DNA of 64,000 nt from Papilionanthe hookeriana x Papilionanthe teres (Eukaryota; Streptophyta; Magnoliopsida; Asparagales; Orchidaceae), in contig CM040425.1 in NCBI GenBank assembly GCA_022702705.1, positions 2,604,001 through 2,668,000 of the forward strand, given 5' to 3'. Made by a program: the position numbers and the translations under genes. This document shows positions 11,171 to 22,975 of this stretch, one piece after another (within the stretch, counting starts at the first letter, position 1; each line of letters opens with the position of its first letter). Below the pieces are notes generated by a model, which was given only the letters and a program-made list of their open reading frames with translations, was not told the origin of the DNA and searched no databases.

Positions 11171-12818
11171 TGATGCACCAAAATTATATATTCTCTTAGC
11201 TATATGTTTTTACCTATTTTTAGTGATATTGCACTATAAAGGAAGGTATTTTTCATGATTTGTTGCAGGTATGATAATTATAGGTGATTGGAGCGAAAAG
11301 ATGCAAAAAGGAATGAATTTGGGGTAAAATGGAGCAATTTGGAGGAAAATAGCTTCTGGTGCCGCCGGTGCCAGAATGGGCGCCGTCGGCGCCCTCTTCC
11401 ATAAACTTCAGCAATTATTGGTAGGATAGGGCACCGCCGGCGCCACTATCGGGCACCGCCGGTGCCCTATGTCGGTTCATTTCAAATTGAAGAGTTTTGA
11501 CGGATTTTTTAAGGGGTGCTTGAAGAAACTCTTGGGGAATTCGTTCCTAACATAAAATTAAGTGTTCAAAACGAAAAAGGAGAAGAGGATTATTGTAGAG
11601 AGTGTAAGGAAAGTGTGAGTGAGAGTTAGGGTTTGTGATTTGAAGAGAGATTCTTCTCTAAGGAGGGGAGAAGAGGGAGTAAAGTGAGAGATTGCTTCTT
11701 CATCTTTGTTCCAAGGAGGAAATCAAGTGTTGCAAGGAATAGAAAAGGAATCAAGGCAACGTTGAAGGAATTTGCTTGGGGAAGAGGAGATAAGTTGTAT
11801 TTGCTATTGTGGTTTGTATGGCTCTTCTTTTATATATAAAATCCATGTTTTATTGTATCTTCTCCATGATTTGTGAGTAGTTTCCTTTGCCTTTCTTCTT
11901 CCATAAAGTAGTGATGATGTGATGATGTGGAATTGATGTGCCTTTAAAGTGTTACAAATGATGTGATGGTCCTTTCATTTGGAACTTAATTTACTTTTCA
12001 ATCCGACCAATTAATTTGTTAAAATATGCTGAGGAACATTAATTCCAAAAGAATTGAATGTTCTACAATAAGAATGAAGAACCCATTCATTGTTTGTGAA
12101 TGAATTGCGTAGTTTATGGGGATTGAGTTCAAATAAATAGGGAAATGAGTTTAGATGGACTTCATTTTGGAGGTTTCATGGTGAGAGAATGGGATCCCCA
12201 ATTTGGTCCTAAGATTGGTAACTAAAGCCTATGGTTAGCCTTCTGGTGAAGCGTGAGTGGGAGCTCCGTAGTGAGAGTCGGTATCCTCCCAACCAAGCCT
12301 TAGATTTAGTGACTAAACTTAGGATATGTCAATGTTCTTTACATGCTTGGAAGAGGAGGTACTCTTTTAAGGGTAAAGAAGCAAATATGTTCCTATTTGG
12401 CACAATATAGAAAATTACCATTCTTCATCATTCACACATCATAATCTTTATGCAGGAAGGAAGACACTTTTCACATAGAAGTATCTTATAAATCACGTAA
12501 GTTAGTGTGTGTTAGTTAAATTAGTTTAGTAAGTAGAAGTAAATGTAGTAGCTTTATTATTACCATACGTTGCATTCACTAGTTGTAGTACAATTGAGCA
12601 AATGTTACAGTTGGTATTGGATTTTAGTGTTATGTTATCTGATTTAAAGAACGTTGCCTTTCCTGTGGGATCGATAACTAGGACTCCATTAGAGCCCTGT
12701 ATTACTTGATATGATACGTATACTTGCGTTCAATTTGTGACTTTGCTAAATCATTATAAATATATAAATCTGAATTCATAAATTCTTGCATTTTTAAGCA
12801 TATAAAAAGTCGCTGTCA
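11171..12818 (+). repeat. LTR2 of block A (3' LTR)
   Basis: TGATGCACC...GCTGTCA, about 1648 bp, preceded by a polypurine tract. GC module at 11357-11468; conserved phrase AGAGCCCTGTATTACTTGAT near the end. Close match to LTR1 over its whole length. The next bases, GTGCC, are the candidate target duplication; the left copy would lie outside the window. Confidence 0.88.
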
Positions 12819-14272
12819 GTGCCAAATAGGTGTAATCATATTCTTTACCCTCTTCTGAATACCCCCTCTTCAGAGTGCTATAAAGAACATTGGCAAATCC
12901 TAGGCTTAGTCCCTGAATCCAAGGTTAGGCTGCGAGGATACTGGCTGCCACTTCAGAGCTCCCACTTTCCTTCACCTGAAGGCTAACCCTAGCTTTAGTT
13001 ACCAAACTTTAGGACCAAATTAGGGATCTCAGCCTGTCACCCTGAAACCTCCAATTCGACGCCCACGAAATCATATTTCACTATTTATTTTCACTTAATC
13101 CCCATGAACTACGCAATTCATTCACGGACATTGAACGTGGTTCCACTTTGTTGAGAATTACACTGCCCTTTCGGGTCAATGCAATTACAACAAATTTTAA
13201 CACTACAACAAGCTCTTTTTGTAATGTAAATGAAGCGCAAGTAAAAACCATCATATTTATAAATAAACTTCTTTTAGAAAGCATCCCAATATCCTAAACA
13301 TGAATCCTACTCATTGCAAAAGAAAAGTAGAAGGAAAAAAATGACATAATTATCTTATGCCACTATTTCCGAACAAGAAGAATGACTAACAGAAAGACAT
13401 CACAAAGCAAGAAGAAAACATAACAGAAAACATCATTTCAAAGAAAATCCACAAAATAAGTGTTTAAAAAATCATAAGATAATGAAGAACACAATACTTA
13501 GCTTTTTTCCCCTTGAAAAAAAGATGAAAATCTCTCTCATAAAGTCTCTAGCGGATCCATGAATTGCTAGGACATTCCCTTACAGATTCTCTCAAAATCC
13601 TCTCATCAATCTCTCCAAAAAGATAGAAATCTATATTTCTACTCCTATTCTAAGATCTCTAATCATTCTCCACGTTTTCCCTATCATCTCCCTAATTTTT
13701 TGGCTTCAAATTCCGTTTAAAATAGTTTAGGGATGAATTTCCCAGAAGGTGCATGAAGAAACTGTCCAAAAAGCATCCAGGTTCAATTTATATGGCCAAT
13801 AATCGCTCCTGGCGCCGCCGGCACCGTATTTGGGCTCTGCCGGCGCCCAAATTTTGTGCCCTCGAGTTTCTGGAGCAGCTGGCGCCCATTCTGCGCAGCT
13901 CCACCATTTTGCTCCATTTGGCTCCGTTTTAGCTCTGATTCACCCCGTTTCAGTTGCATTGCCTTCCTAACAGATAGCCCTACAAAATAAGCATAAAAAT
14001 AACATTTCTTTAAAGTGTAATCTCATTCAAAAATATGCAAGAAGTGTAAAAGAGATTAAACATTGAAAGACTTATCAAAATGCGTCAAGCCAAAATTTGC
14101 TTTTTTGCTTATTTTTGCTCCAAATTGCACCGTTCTTACTCCCTTTTTGCTCCAATCACCATTTCTTGTACTTAAAACTAAAAAACATAAAAAATATCTT
14201 TCTTTAAAGTGTAATATCATAAAAAATGAGTAATATTATATAGCAAAAAGCGTATATATTTTAGGCGTGTCA
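12819..14272 (-). repeat. Minus-strand LTR fragment of the D family, cut by block A
   Basis: From GTGCCAAATAGGTG to GGCGTGTCA the sequence matches the minus-strand D LTR (about 47513-49010), including a GC module at 13808-13890 and the GCGTATATATTTT end. About 415 bp of the LTR's 3' end are missing, exactly at the junction with LTR2. The simplest reading is that A inserted into this LTR and the rest lies left of the window. Only LTR sequence remains, so it may have been a solo LTR. Confidence 0.75.
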
Positions 14273-16561
14273 ATTATCATTTCAATTTAAGAGATATACC
14301 TAAGCCTAAAAGGTTTGTCCTCAATTTAGTTTGAATAAGGAGGTGTCCATGATCATATCCCTGTCCTTAGGGCATCAGTTTGACATGATTTTCACGTCGG
14401 GTTGGAAGTTCCATGGAATTAGCTCAGCTTCGCTTGGAAGAGGCATTAATAGCTGTGAAAATTATGGAAAATTATTGTTTTGGTCTTCTAAGAACATAAG
14501 GAGGCTAATGGTATGGTTTGGGTGAAGTTTGGGGCAGTTTTTGGCTAGAAAGAGGGGTGGTCATGGGTTTTAGGCGAGTTTTCCGGTGACGGTGGCAGTT
14601 TCTGGTGAGAGAAATGGTAATGGTTGTGTTCCTTAAGTCAAGGACCACAATTTTGCTCAAGGGTTCAGGTGGGTTTGGTGGCTCCATAGGGAATTTTTTT
14701 TTTTGAAAAGGGGAGGAAGAAGGAGATAAAGGGAGAGGGAGGAAGGTGAAAATTCAATGTAGATTTGGAGCTTTAGGTAAGTTGGCTAGCTTGGGTTTAA
14801 CCCCTTGGTCTAATGGTTAAAATTGGTCCCAATATTGTTAGAGCAGCTCCTAAGAATTTCATGTGAGTTTAGGTGAGATCAAATGGTTGGCTTGGGGTTT
14901 AAGCAAGTGGTTTATGTTTCATGAATGCAGATAATTCCAAGTGAAGGAGGAAGAGGAGCAGTCACTTCCCCATTGCCAAATTTGGCAAAAGTTGACCTTG
15001 GATGGTCATGGGATGTTCCATGAGATAGGTTATGGGATGCATGTTGCCATGGAAGTGTTTCATGCAAAAGGAATTTAAGATTTTATGATTTTAAATGAGA
15101 GAGTTCAACATGCCTAATTTGGGTAAAGCTTGATGTGCTTGCATGGAATGTTCATATGACGCTATGACGAGTTGATTTAAATTGTCATGGGATGAACAAT
15201 GAAGGATCTTTGTAATGTGCGCTCAAATTGGGCTTTTTAAAATTAATGAAGTGAGCTTTTCAAAATACGTAAAGGAATGGACCTTTTAACACGCATGTGG
15301 TGAATTTTAATTTTTTGAAATTGATTATGAGATGATCAAATTGGATTGGGGTTGATTGAAATTGGATTTAGAATATGTTGAAATTTGATTTGGATTTGAA
15401 ATTGGGGCCTTTTGATTGGTCATGAAGCTTAATTTAGGAAATTTGAGATTTTCAGTCAAAATTGGGGATTTTAGTTTGGGTTAGGTTTGAGTTTGGGTCT
15501 AGTCTAAATGATGGTTCAAATTGGTATAGGTGAGTGTTATCAAGAGTTTAGAATTGAAATTGGAGAGATTTGGGATCAATTTGGTGGAAATTGGAGTTGA
15601 TTTGGGGATTTGGCAATTTAGGGGTAAGAATGGAATCTTTGTCAAAATTGGTCAATTTGGTCAATTTAGTAAATTTGGGACAATTGGGTAATGTGGGCAA
15701 GTTTCAAATGATTTTTAGGATTGAATGGGGTGAAATTTGGATTTTTACGATTTTGGGTATTTTGGGGGTATTTTGGAAATTTTGCCAATTTTGGTTAAAG
15801 TGGTCAAAAGACTAATTTAAAGGCTCGAGGTGGTTCAAAAAGAAATTTGGAGTCGAACGATAGTGTCCGGGGTCATTTTCGTTCAACATCAAAGGTTTTA
15901 TGTACCTCGAAGCATTTTTTAAGTATATGTTATTTCGGTATTGAGGTGACAAAAGTTGCCCGGAGGTATGACAAGTTTACAGTCAAAATTCTCAGTGTAA
16001 AATAGGGAATGTTTTGGTGTCATTCTTAGGACTTATTGGTGACTCTAGGAAATTTTGGGAAATTTTGTTTGAAAATAAGGATTTAGAATGGAATTATGGT
16101 TTAGGGCCATGTGCTCATGTGTCTTAGCCATGCCTGACCACTTTGGGACTAAGTCTAGCCGAATGGTAACCACTTTATAAACCTTCACATATTGATCATA
16201 GCCATCTTAATCAAAGACCATAGGCTTGGGACTATCCATGTGAGTTTCCTAAAGGGTAGAAAGCCTTATTCACCTATGGTCACCTTAAGTTCAATCACTC
16301 CTATGGGGACTCACCTTTGGCTCTCCACATGTTGGTTTCAACCTTCCAAGTGATTTGGAGGTTTATGACCATCCATGTAGGGTTCCAAAAGAGCTAAGAA
16401 GTGGTTCAGATTTCTAAATGGTGGGTTTCATCTCTAGTCTTCTAGGATAGTCAAAAAGGAAGTCATATGGTTAGATTTTAAGCACTAAGAGGAAGATAAA
16501 AACTTACCAAAGATGAAGTCAACACCTGTCAACCACTCGTTATCCACTACTAGCTTCCCAT
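14273..16561. other. Unassigned T/G-rich DNA, probably old retroelement non-coding sequence
   Basis: No supportable gene. 15300-15850 is strongly GGG/TTT-rich (AATTTGGG repeated irregularly) and gives open frames by composition only. The part near 15860-15990 and the block at 16100-16450 look like untranslated retroelement DNA, but no LTR ends or primer site were found. Confidence 0.4.
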
Positions 16562-16710
16562 TGAGACTTGCCTCTTGGGCTCGTCTTCCAGGGGCATGGT
16601 AGCTTCTCATCGAGTCTTGCCTCTGGGCTTGACATTTAGGAGTATTGTATCTTCCCGTCGAGTCTTACTCTTGGGCTCAACTCCTAGAGGCATGGTACAT
16701 CTTTTCATTA
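16562..16710. repeat. Three ~50-bp tandem repeats
   Basis: Three imperfect units, each with GAGTCTTGCCTCTGGGCT or a variant, then ...GGCATGGTA..CTTC. They start near 16562, 16614 and 16661. They lie downstream of the minus-strand Tat-like gag in its own reading direction, where Tat-lineage elements often carry tandem repeats (from memory). Confidence 0.6.
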
Positions 16711-16829
16711 AGGGTGCTTTCTACACAAAATTATTTTATGAGAAAATAAAAAAATTAAAATGAAATGACATTTTAATGCAACATGAATTTTCTAAAATAA
16801 AATTAAGAGTTTATAAGCTAGTTTTTTAC

Positions 16830-17081
16830 TCATATAAGATGAGTTGGAGTTATATTTCTCATTTGATAACTCCAAAGATTCTCTTCTGGTTCCCCTTACA
16901 TTGTTCTTGTAAGTAGAGACCCATGTAACCTTGTCGTATCAAACATTCAATTTCTTCTTTTAATTAAAGGCATTTTTTTGTTGAATGTCTTTTTGCATGG
17001 TGGGAATGACAATATTGAGAATGGTCTCCACCATTTGGATTTCTTAATGGCTTTGGCCACTTGACAGTCTCTTCATCCTTG
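16830..17081 (-). pseudogene. Tat-like gag remnant, C-terminal part with zinc-knuckle-like motif
   Basis: On the minus strand: KWPKPLRNPNGGDHSQYC, then a C..H...H.T..C pattern (spacing as in Tat-lineage gag), then KEEIECLIRQGYMGLYLQ and a stop. Gag packages element RNA. One in-frame break lies just before KEEIE (about 16965). The upstream gag continues at 30379-30511, on the far side of element B, because B inserted into this frame. An older element on the minus strand is implied. Confidence 0.7.
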
Positions 17082-17086
17082 ATGGC
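17082..17086. repeat. Target site duplication ATGGC, left of element B
   Basis: ATGGC immediately before the 5' LTR; identical to 30374-30378 immediately after the 3' LTR. Five bases is the normal duplication for Ty3/gypsy integrase. Confidence 0.92.
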
Positions 17087-18846
17087 TGATCCATGAAAAA
17101 AATACCTATTTTTATGCCTTGATTTTTATCAAATTTTTAAGGATATTATGCTTTAATGAAAGGTATTTTTGTTTTTTTGGATGTAGGTGATGCAAAAATG
17201 TTCAAAAAGGAAAAAAGGATGTAAAAGGATAAAAATGGAGCAAAAATGGAGCCAAAATGCAAAATTTCCAAAATAATGGGCCTGGCGCCTAGGTGCCAGA
17301 ATCCGGCGCCTAAGCGCTAGCTCGATACCAAATCTGTGACGGTTTGTAACAACTTTGGGAGGTTATTTTGACAGTTAGAGTGGTTATTGGACCATCTAGA
17401 AGATTGGCAGTTATTCCTGGATTATAGGACATGTGATACATTGTATCTAGACGCTTAGAAACGGTTAGGAACGCGAAGAGGTGCGATCTAAAGTGAAGAG
17501 GTGCGAAGAACTAGATGTGGAGTCGGCATACTTTCTAGAAGATTCATTGAACTTATACATATTTTGAAAAGTTGATTTAGGCAACCCTTGAAGCCTATAA
17601 ATAGGAGGCCATTTCTACAGAGAAAAACGCCCAAGAAGAAGCCCGTGCTAGTCTGCTCCAATCAGAGAGAATTATAGAGATAATTTTAAGGGCCACAAAT
17701 GTAGTTTACTTTCTTTCATAAATTAGTGAGTTCATTTTATTTAGAGTTTGTATTGAGAGTTTGAAAGAGTTGGTGCTTTTGAAGTCTATTTCGCTTTGGA
17801 TTCAGAAGGAATCAGAGGTTCAGTTGGAGAAACACTTGAGATAAGTATTTGTAATTTGATTCAAAGTTTTGTTTATATGTTTTATTATTTAAATTCAATG
17901 TGTTATGAGTAGTTACTTTACTTTCTCCTTTCAATTATGAAAAGATAAATATGATAATATTAAAATCCTTGGAGAATTAAAAACTAAATATTTTTAAATG
18001 TTGTGATGATATTAATACTGAATCTTAATTTACTATTTAAATTGGTCATTTAAATTGTTAAAATCTGTTGAAGAATTTTGAGACCTAGAAGGAGATGAAT
18101 TCTTAACTAGTAGATATCACATGATTCCTTAGGTAGTTGATGGCCTTGTGCGGGTTATTCAAGGTGAAGTGCAAATAAATATGAAAATATTATTCAATGG
18201 GCGTAGAATTGATAAGTTTTTACAGTGACAGACTAAATTCTTGTATTTGGTTTATAGAGAGGGAACGGGTCACTAGTAGGGCCGACCATAGCCACCCTTG
18301 GACATCTAGTAGTGTGAGCCTAGATTAACCCATTCTACTAACAATACATCCAGACCTGATCTATAGATTAGCCAAAGTTCTTTATACCATTGAGCGAAGG
18401 TAAAGAATAGGAATGCTTCTATTTGGCACAATACCATAAATTTATATTCTCCACGAATATTATATTATCTAAAAAGTCTTGGATTAATTGAAAGGAAGAA
18501 AGTTGTTTGCTTATTATTATTTACATCACTCATTATTTTATTATTGTTTTAATTCTGCATTTAGTAAATTAAATATTAAGTTTATCACTTTAAAAGAAAT
18601 ACATTAAAAAAATTAAAATATTTAAAAATCTATAAACCTCCTCGTGGGATCGATACGGGGGTCTTTATTTAAAGCCCTATATTACTTGAAACGATACATA
18701 TATTTGCGTAGTACCTCTAGTGTGTAAAATATTTTTCATAAAATTATATTTATATACACTAGCCGCTATTATTATTTGGGTCAAAGTATTGGCTATAACA
18801 TATTTTTGAAAGTATAAATTACTGCGTTGTCCGCGGATCGAGGTCA
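17087..18846 (+). repeat. 5' LTR of element B
   Basis: TGATCCATG...ATCGAGGTCA, 1760 bp. GC module TGGCGCCTAGGTGCCA near 17282-17320; a second module present in the 3' LTR (29012-29050) is deleted here near 17520. TATA box at 17596. Directly followed by the primer site. Confidence 0.95.
17596..17603 (+). promoter_or_regulatory. TATA box of element B 5' LTR
   Basis: CCTATAAATAGGAGGCC, kept at 29118-29125 in the 3' LTR and at 31022-31029 and 41991-41998 in the C LTRs. Likely RNA polymerase II promoter core; transcription would start about 30 bases downstream. Confidence 0.7.
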
Positions 18847-18852
18847 AGTTTT

Positions 18853-18870
18853 TTGCGCCGTTGCCGGGGA
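18853..18870 (+). other. Primer-binding site, tRNA-Asp type (element B)
   Basis: TTGCGCCGTTGCCGGGGA, six bases after the LTR end, complementary to the 3' end of plant tRNA-Asp at 17 of 18 positions (second base T where G is expected). Minus-strand cDNA synthesis would start here. tRNA-Asp priming is typical of Athila-type elements. Confidence 0.85.
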
Positions 18871-19052
18871 GGGCAAATTTTTAGATTTTAAATATTTATT
18901 TTATTTTTATTTTATTTATTTCTTTTATTGTCAAAATACAAAAATATAAAATACAAAAACATTTATAAAAACAAAAATAACAAAAATAACAAAAAAAAAG
19001 TAAGTAGAGATTTTATTTCTTGCTATTTTATTTTACTTTTTATTTACTTTTT

Positions 19053-20458
19053 ATGCGTAGTTCTGGATCTGAAGGATTATTACCTTTAGATCCTGAATTA
19101 GAAATAACTGTTAGAAGAATTAAAAAAGGAAAACACATTAAAAAATATCAAGAGATGGTTAATTTACATAACAATTTAGAGAATCCAATTGAAATTAATG
19201 AGCAAAATGTTCACAAACCATTAAGGGATTATGCTAACCCTACAGTTGATGAACTTCATAATAGTATTCAAATACCTGCTGTAGATGCTAATTCTTTTGA
19301 GCTTAAACCGTTTATTATTCAAATGGTTCAAAATAATCAATTTGGGGGAACACCAAATGAGGATCCAAATTTACACCTTGCTAGTTTTTTAGAACTTTGT
19401 GCTACCTTTAAATATAACAATGTTTCTGATGATGCTATTAAACTTAGACTCTTTCCTTTCTCTTTAAGAGATAAAGCAAAGATGTGGTTGAACTCATTAG
19501 CAACAGGTTCTATTAAAACATGGCTGAAATGGCACAAAAATTCCTTGCTAAATTTTTTCCTCCTTCTAAAACCGCTAAATTAAGAAATGACATTACTTCA
19601 TTTAATCAATTTGACGGAGAGACAATTTATGAAAATTGGGAAAGATTTAAAGAACTATTAAAAAAGTGTCCTCATCATGCTTTACCTGATTGGTTCATTA
19701 TTCAAACATTTTATAACGGACTTATTGGATCACTGAAATTAATTATTGATGCTGCTGCTGGAGGTTCTTTAATGGCTAAATCATTTGAAGAAGCTTATAC
19801 TTTAATTGAAGAAATGGCTAACAATAATTTTCAATGGCCTTCTGAAAGGATTAATCCCAAAAGAATGGCAAGTATTCATGATAGCGAAGCCTTTTCTATC
19901 TTAGCTTCACAAGTAACTGCAATATCTAAGAAATTAGATAATTTTGCTATCAATGTATCACCTAACAACTCTGCTAATATGGTAGATTCTCAAACTATTG
20001 AAACTTTACAAGCTATTGTTAGTAAAATTAACCCTTATTCAAACTATTATAATCCTGGATGGAAAAATTACCCTAATTTTAACTGGAATAATTCACAACA
20101 ACAATGGGATAATAATCAATCTCATCCAACTGGAAATAAGAACAATCAAGTAAATTCAAACTTTAAACCTCCTGGATTTAATAATCAACAGAAAAAGTTA
20201 TCTATAGAAGAATTAAGTTTACAACTGAGTAATCAATTACAAAATCAAAACATTGATATTCGTAATATTGAGAATCAAATGGGACAAATTGCTAATTTAA
20301 TTAATTCTAAACCTCCAGGAACACTTCCTAGTAATGTTGAAATCAATCCAAAAGAAACTGGAAAAGAACATGAACATGCTAAGGCTGTACAACTTAGAAG
20401 TGGAAAGGAATTAAAAGAAAGAATTCAGAATGAAATTGAAAATGAGATTGAGGTTTGA
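19053..20458 (+). pseudogene. Gag (element B)
   Basis: Start ATGCGTAGTTCTGGATCTG at 19053, chosen because C has the same start at 32427 and D a similar one at 46833 on the minus strand. Capsid-like core: DPNLHLASFLELCATFKY, LRLFPFSLRDKAKMWLNSL (about 19440-19500), KFFPPSKTAKLRND, RFKELLKKCPHHALPDW, and TFYNGLIGSLK. A one-base deletion near 19526, compared with C, shifts the frame between SIKTW and EMAQKF. The C-terminal part is Asn/Gln-rich with NIENQMGQIANLIN. An extra T near 20455 brings in the TGA stop at 20456-20458. No zinc knuckle is seen, as is usual for this lineage. Confidence 0.88.
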
Positions 20459-21299
20459 AGAGATTGAAAAACATAAAGAAACTCCTTCTCTTAGTAAAGA
20501 TCAGACTGTTATTCCTATTAATGTGGAAGTTGAAAAACCACCACCACCTTTCCTCAAAGATTAAAACAGCAGAAGCTTGATCATCAATTTTTTAAGTTCT
20601 TTGAAATTTTTAAGAAACTTATTATTAACATACCTTTTGCTGAAGCTTTGGAACATATGCCAACTTATGCAAAATTTATGAAGGATATTTTAAGTAAGAA
20701 ATGAAAAATTGAAGCCTTTGAAACTGTTGCATTAAGTGAAGAATGTAGTGCAATAATTCAAAAGAAATTACCTCAGAAACTTAAAGATCCTGGAAGTTTC
20801 ACTATACCTTGTGCTATTGGAGAAAATTTTTGTGGAAAAGCTTTATGTGATTTAGGAGCAAATATTAATCTCATGCCATTTTCTATTTTTCGAAGGTTGA
20901 ATTTAGGAGAGATTACTCCCACCACTGTAACCCTTCGATTAGGCTGATAGATCTATCACTTACCCTAAAGGAGTTATAGAGGATGTTCTTGTTAAAGTGG
21001 ATAAATTTATTTTCCCCGTGGATTTCATTGTACTTGATATGGAAGAAGATAAAGAAATACCAATTATTTTAGGGAGACCTTTTCTAGCTACCGGACGGGC
21101 TATGATTGACTTGCAAAAAGGAGAATTAACTATGAAAGTTAATAATCAAGAGATTAAATTTAATGTCCATAAATTAATGAAGTACCCTGATAAAGAAAAA
21201 TGCTATCAAATGGATATTATTGATTATAAAATTGAAAAACATTATCAAGAAAAATGTAAAGTCATTTCTGAAGAAAAAATTGAATTATTAACTGAATAA
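20459..21299 (+). pseudogene. Gag-pol linker and aspartic protease (element B)
   Basis: Linker with PPPPF, QQKLDHQF, INIPFAEALEHMP and ALSEECSAIIQKKLPQKLKDPGS. The aspartic protease follows; the active site reads DLGANINLMP with the Asp codon at 20849-20851 (Asn where relatives have Ser), then LGRPFLATGRAMID and the RVIEDVLVKVDKFIFP-like region. It would cut the polyprotein. Breaks: frame loss near 20550, TGA at 20702-20704, TGA/TAG stops near 20945. Open again from 20997 to 21299. Confidence 0.82.
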
Positions 21300-22975
21300 G
21301 ATGAAGAACTAAAAGAAAAAGAATTATTTAAAGAAACTCATTATATTAAGGATAATTGGGAAATTTTGGACATCACTCAAAATGATATACTTTTACCCTC
21401 GTTTAAAAAAGCCCCTGAACTGGAATTAAAAATGTTACCTGCACATTTAAAGTATGCTTTTCTTGGAAATTCATTAACTTTACCTGTTATTATTTCTTCT
21501 AAACTAAGCTTAGATCAAGAAGAAAATCTAATAGTAGTGTTAAAGAATTATAACAAAGATTTTGGTTGGACTATTGCTGATATAAGAGGAATAAGCCCTT
21601 CCATCTGTATGCATAAGATTTTAATGGAAGAAGATTTTAAACCTATTATTGAACCTCAAAGAAGATTAAATCCTATCATGAAAGAGGTTGTTAAAAAAGA
21701 AATTTTAAAATGGTTAGATGCTGGAATTATTTACCCTATTTCGGATAGTCAATGGGTGAGTCCTATTCATTGTGTTCCGAAGAAAGCAGGAGTAACTGTC
21801 ATTGTCAATGATAAAAATAAACTAATTCCAACAAGACAAGTTACTGGATGGCGAATTTGCATTGATTATCGAAAATTAAATAACGCCACGAGAAAAGATC
21901 ATTTTCCTTTACCTTTCTTGGATCAAATGGTTGAAAAATTAGCTGGACACTCATATTTCTGTTTTCTGGATGGATATTCTGGTTATCATCAATTACCTGT
22001 CACTCCTAAGGACCAAGAGAAAATAACATTTACAAGTCCTTATGGAACATTTGCGTTTAGAAGAATGCCTTTCAGTTTATGTAATGCACCTGCAACTTTT
22101 TAAAGATGTATGATGTCAATATTTTGTGATTTGATTGACAAAGGAATTAAAATATTTATGGACAATTTTTTAGTTTTTGGAACTTCTTTTGAATATTGGT
22201 TGGAAAATATTTCCAATGTTGTGAAAAGATGTGAAGAAACAAATTTAGTTCTTAACTGGGAAAAATGTCAATTTATGGTCACAGAAGGCATTGTACGCGG
22301 TCATAAAGTTTCACAAAAAGGGATGGAAGTTGATCAAGCAAAAGTAAAAATTATTGCTGAACTGTAACCCCCTACTACTGCATCGATGTGAGAAGTTTTC
22401 TAGGTCATGCTGGATTTTATAGAAGATATATAAAGGATTTTTCTAAAATTACTAAACATCTTTGTCATTTATTGAAAAAAGAAGCTAAATTTGAATTTAA
22501 TGAAGACTGTGTTAATGCTTTCAATATTTTAAAAGAAAAATTAATAATCGCACCTATAATTATTGCACCTAATTGGAATAAACCTTTTGAATTAATGTGC
22601 GATGCAAGTGATTTTGTAATTGGAGTCGTATTGGGACAAAAATATGAGAAAATTTTCAAAGTTATATATTATGCTAGTAAAACTCTTACTCGAAACTCAA
22701 AGAAATTACACTAATACTCGAAAAACGAGCTTTTAGCTATAATACTATGCCTTTGATAAATTTAGACCTTATCTTCTTGGTACCAAATGCATAGTTCATA
22801 CCGATCATTCCGCTATTAAATATTTAATGTCAAAAAAGGATGCTAAACTTAGACTGATAAGATGGGTTCTACTTCTGCAAGAATTTGATTTTCAAAAAGT
22901 GGATAGAAAAGGAACTGACAACCAAATTGCTGATCATTTATCTAGAATTAAGAATGATATTATTATTGAAGAAAA
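21300..22975 (+). pseudogene. Reverse transcriptase and RNase H (element B)
   Basis: RT blocks in order: FGWTIADIRGISPSICMH, EPQRRLNPIMKEVVKKE, WVSPIHCVPKKAGVTV, GWRICIDYRKLNNATRKDHF, LDGYSGYHQ, FAFRRMPFSLCNAPATF. The catalytic box (about 22154-22170) reads FMDN, so the second aspartate is lost. A TAA at 22101-22103 replaces a Gln codon before RCMMSIF. RNase H starts near 22585 with ELMCDASDFVIG and runs through YYASKTL to TDHSAIKYL and NQIADHLSRI, with frame changes near 22370 and 22740. Would convert RNA to cDNA. Not functional as it stands. Confidence 0.85.

Larger units (their letters stand above)
1..12818 (+). mobile_element. Block A: Athila-like LTR retrotransposon 3' part plus a deleted copy sharing one LTR
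   Basis: Seen: integrase remnant, post-pol motif, ORF3a, ORF3b, a 3' non-coding region and LTR1 (5790-7442), then directly a part of ORF3a, ORF3b, the same 3' region and LTR2 (11171-12818). Positions 2120-7442 and 7443-12818 are therefore two copies of one segment. The 5' LTR, gag, protease and RT of the first copy would lie left of the window. Known: tandem elements sharing an LTR arise by unequal recombination between LTRs. Inferred: the second copy is an element whose internal region was deleted from the end of its 5' LTR into ORF3a. The right end abuts a minus-strand LTR fragment, so A probably inserted into an older D-type LTR. Confidence 0.8.

Noticed and set aside
14795..14830. tRNA-like phrase CCCCTTGGTCTAATGGTTA
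   Set aside because: It resembles a tRNA D-arm start by chance; no acceptor stem, anticodon arm or T-arm could be placed.
15570..15815. 81-codon open frame rich in Leu, Val, Asn and Gly
   Set aside because: Composition effect of the TTTGGG-rich stretch.
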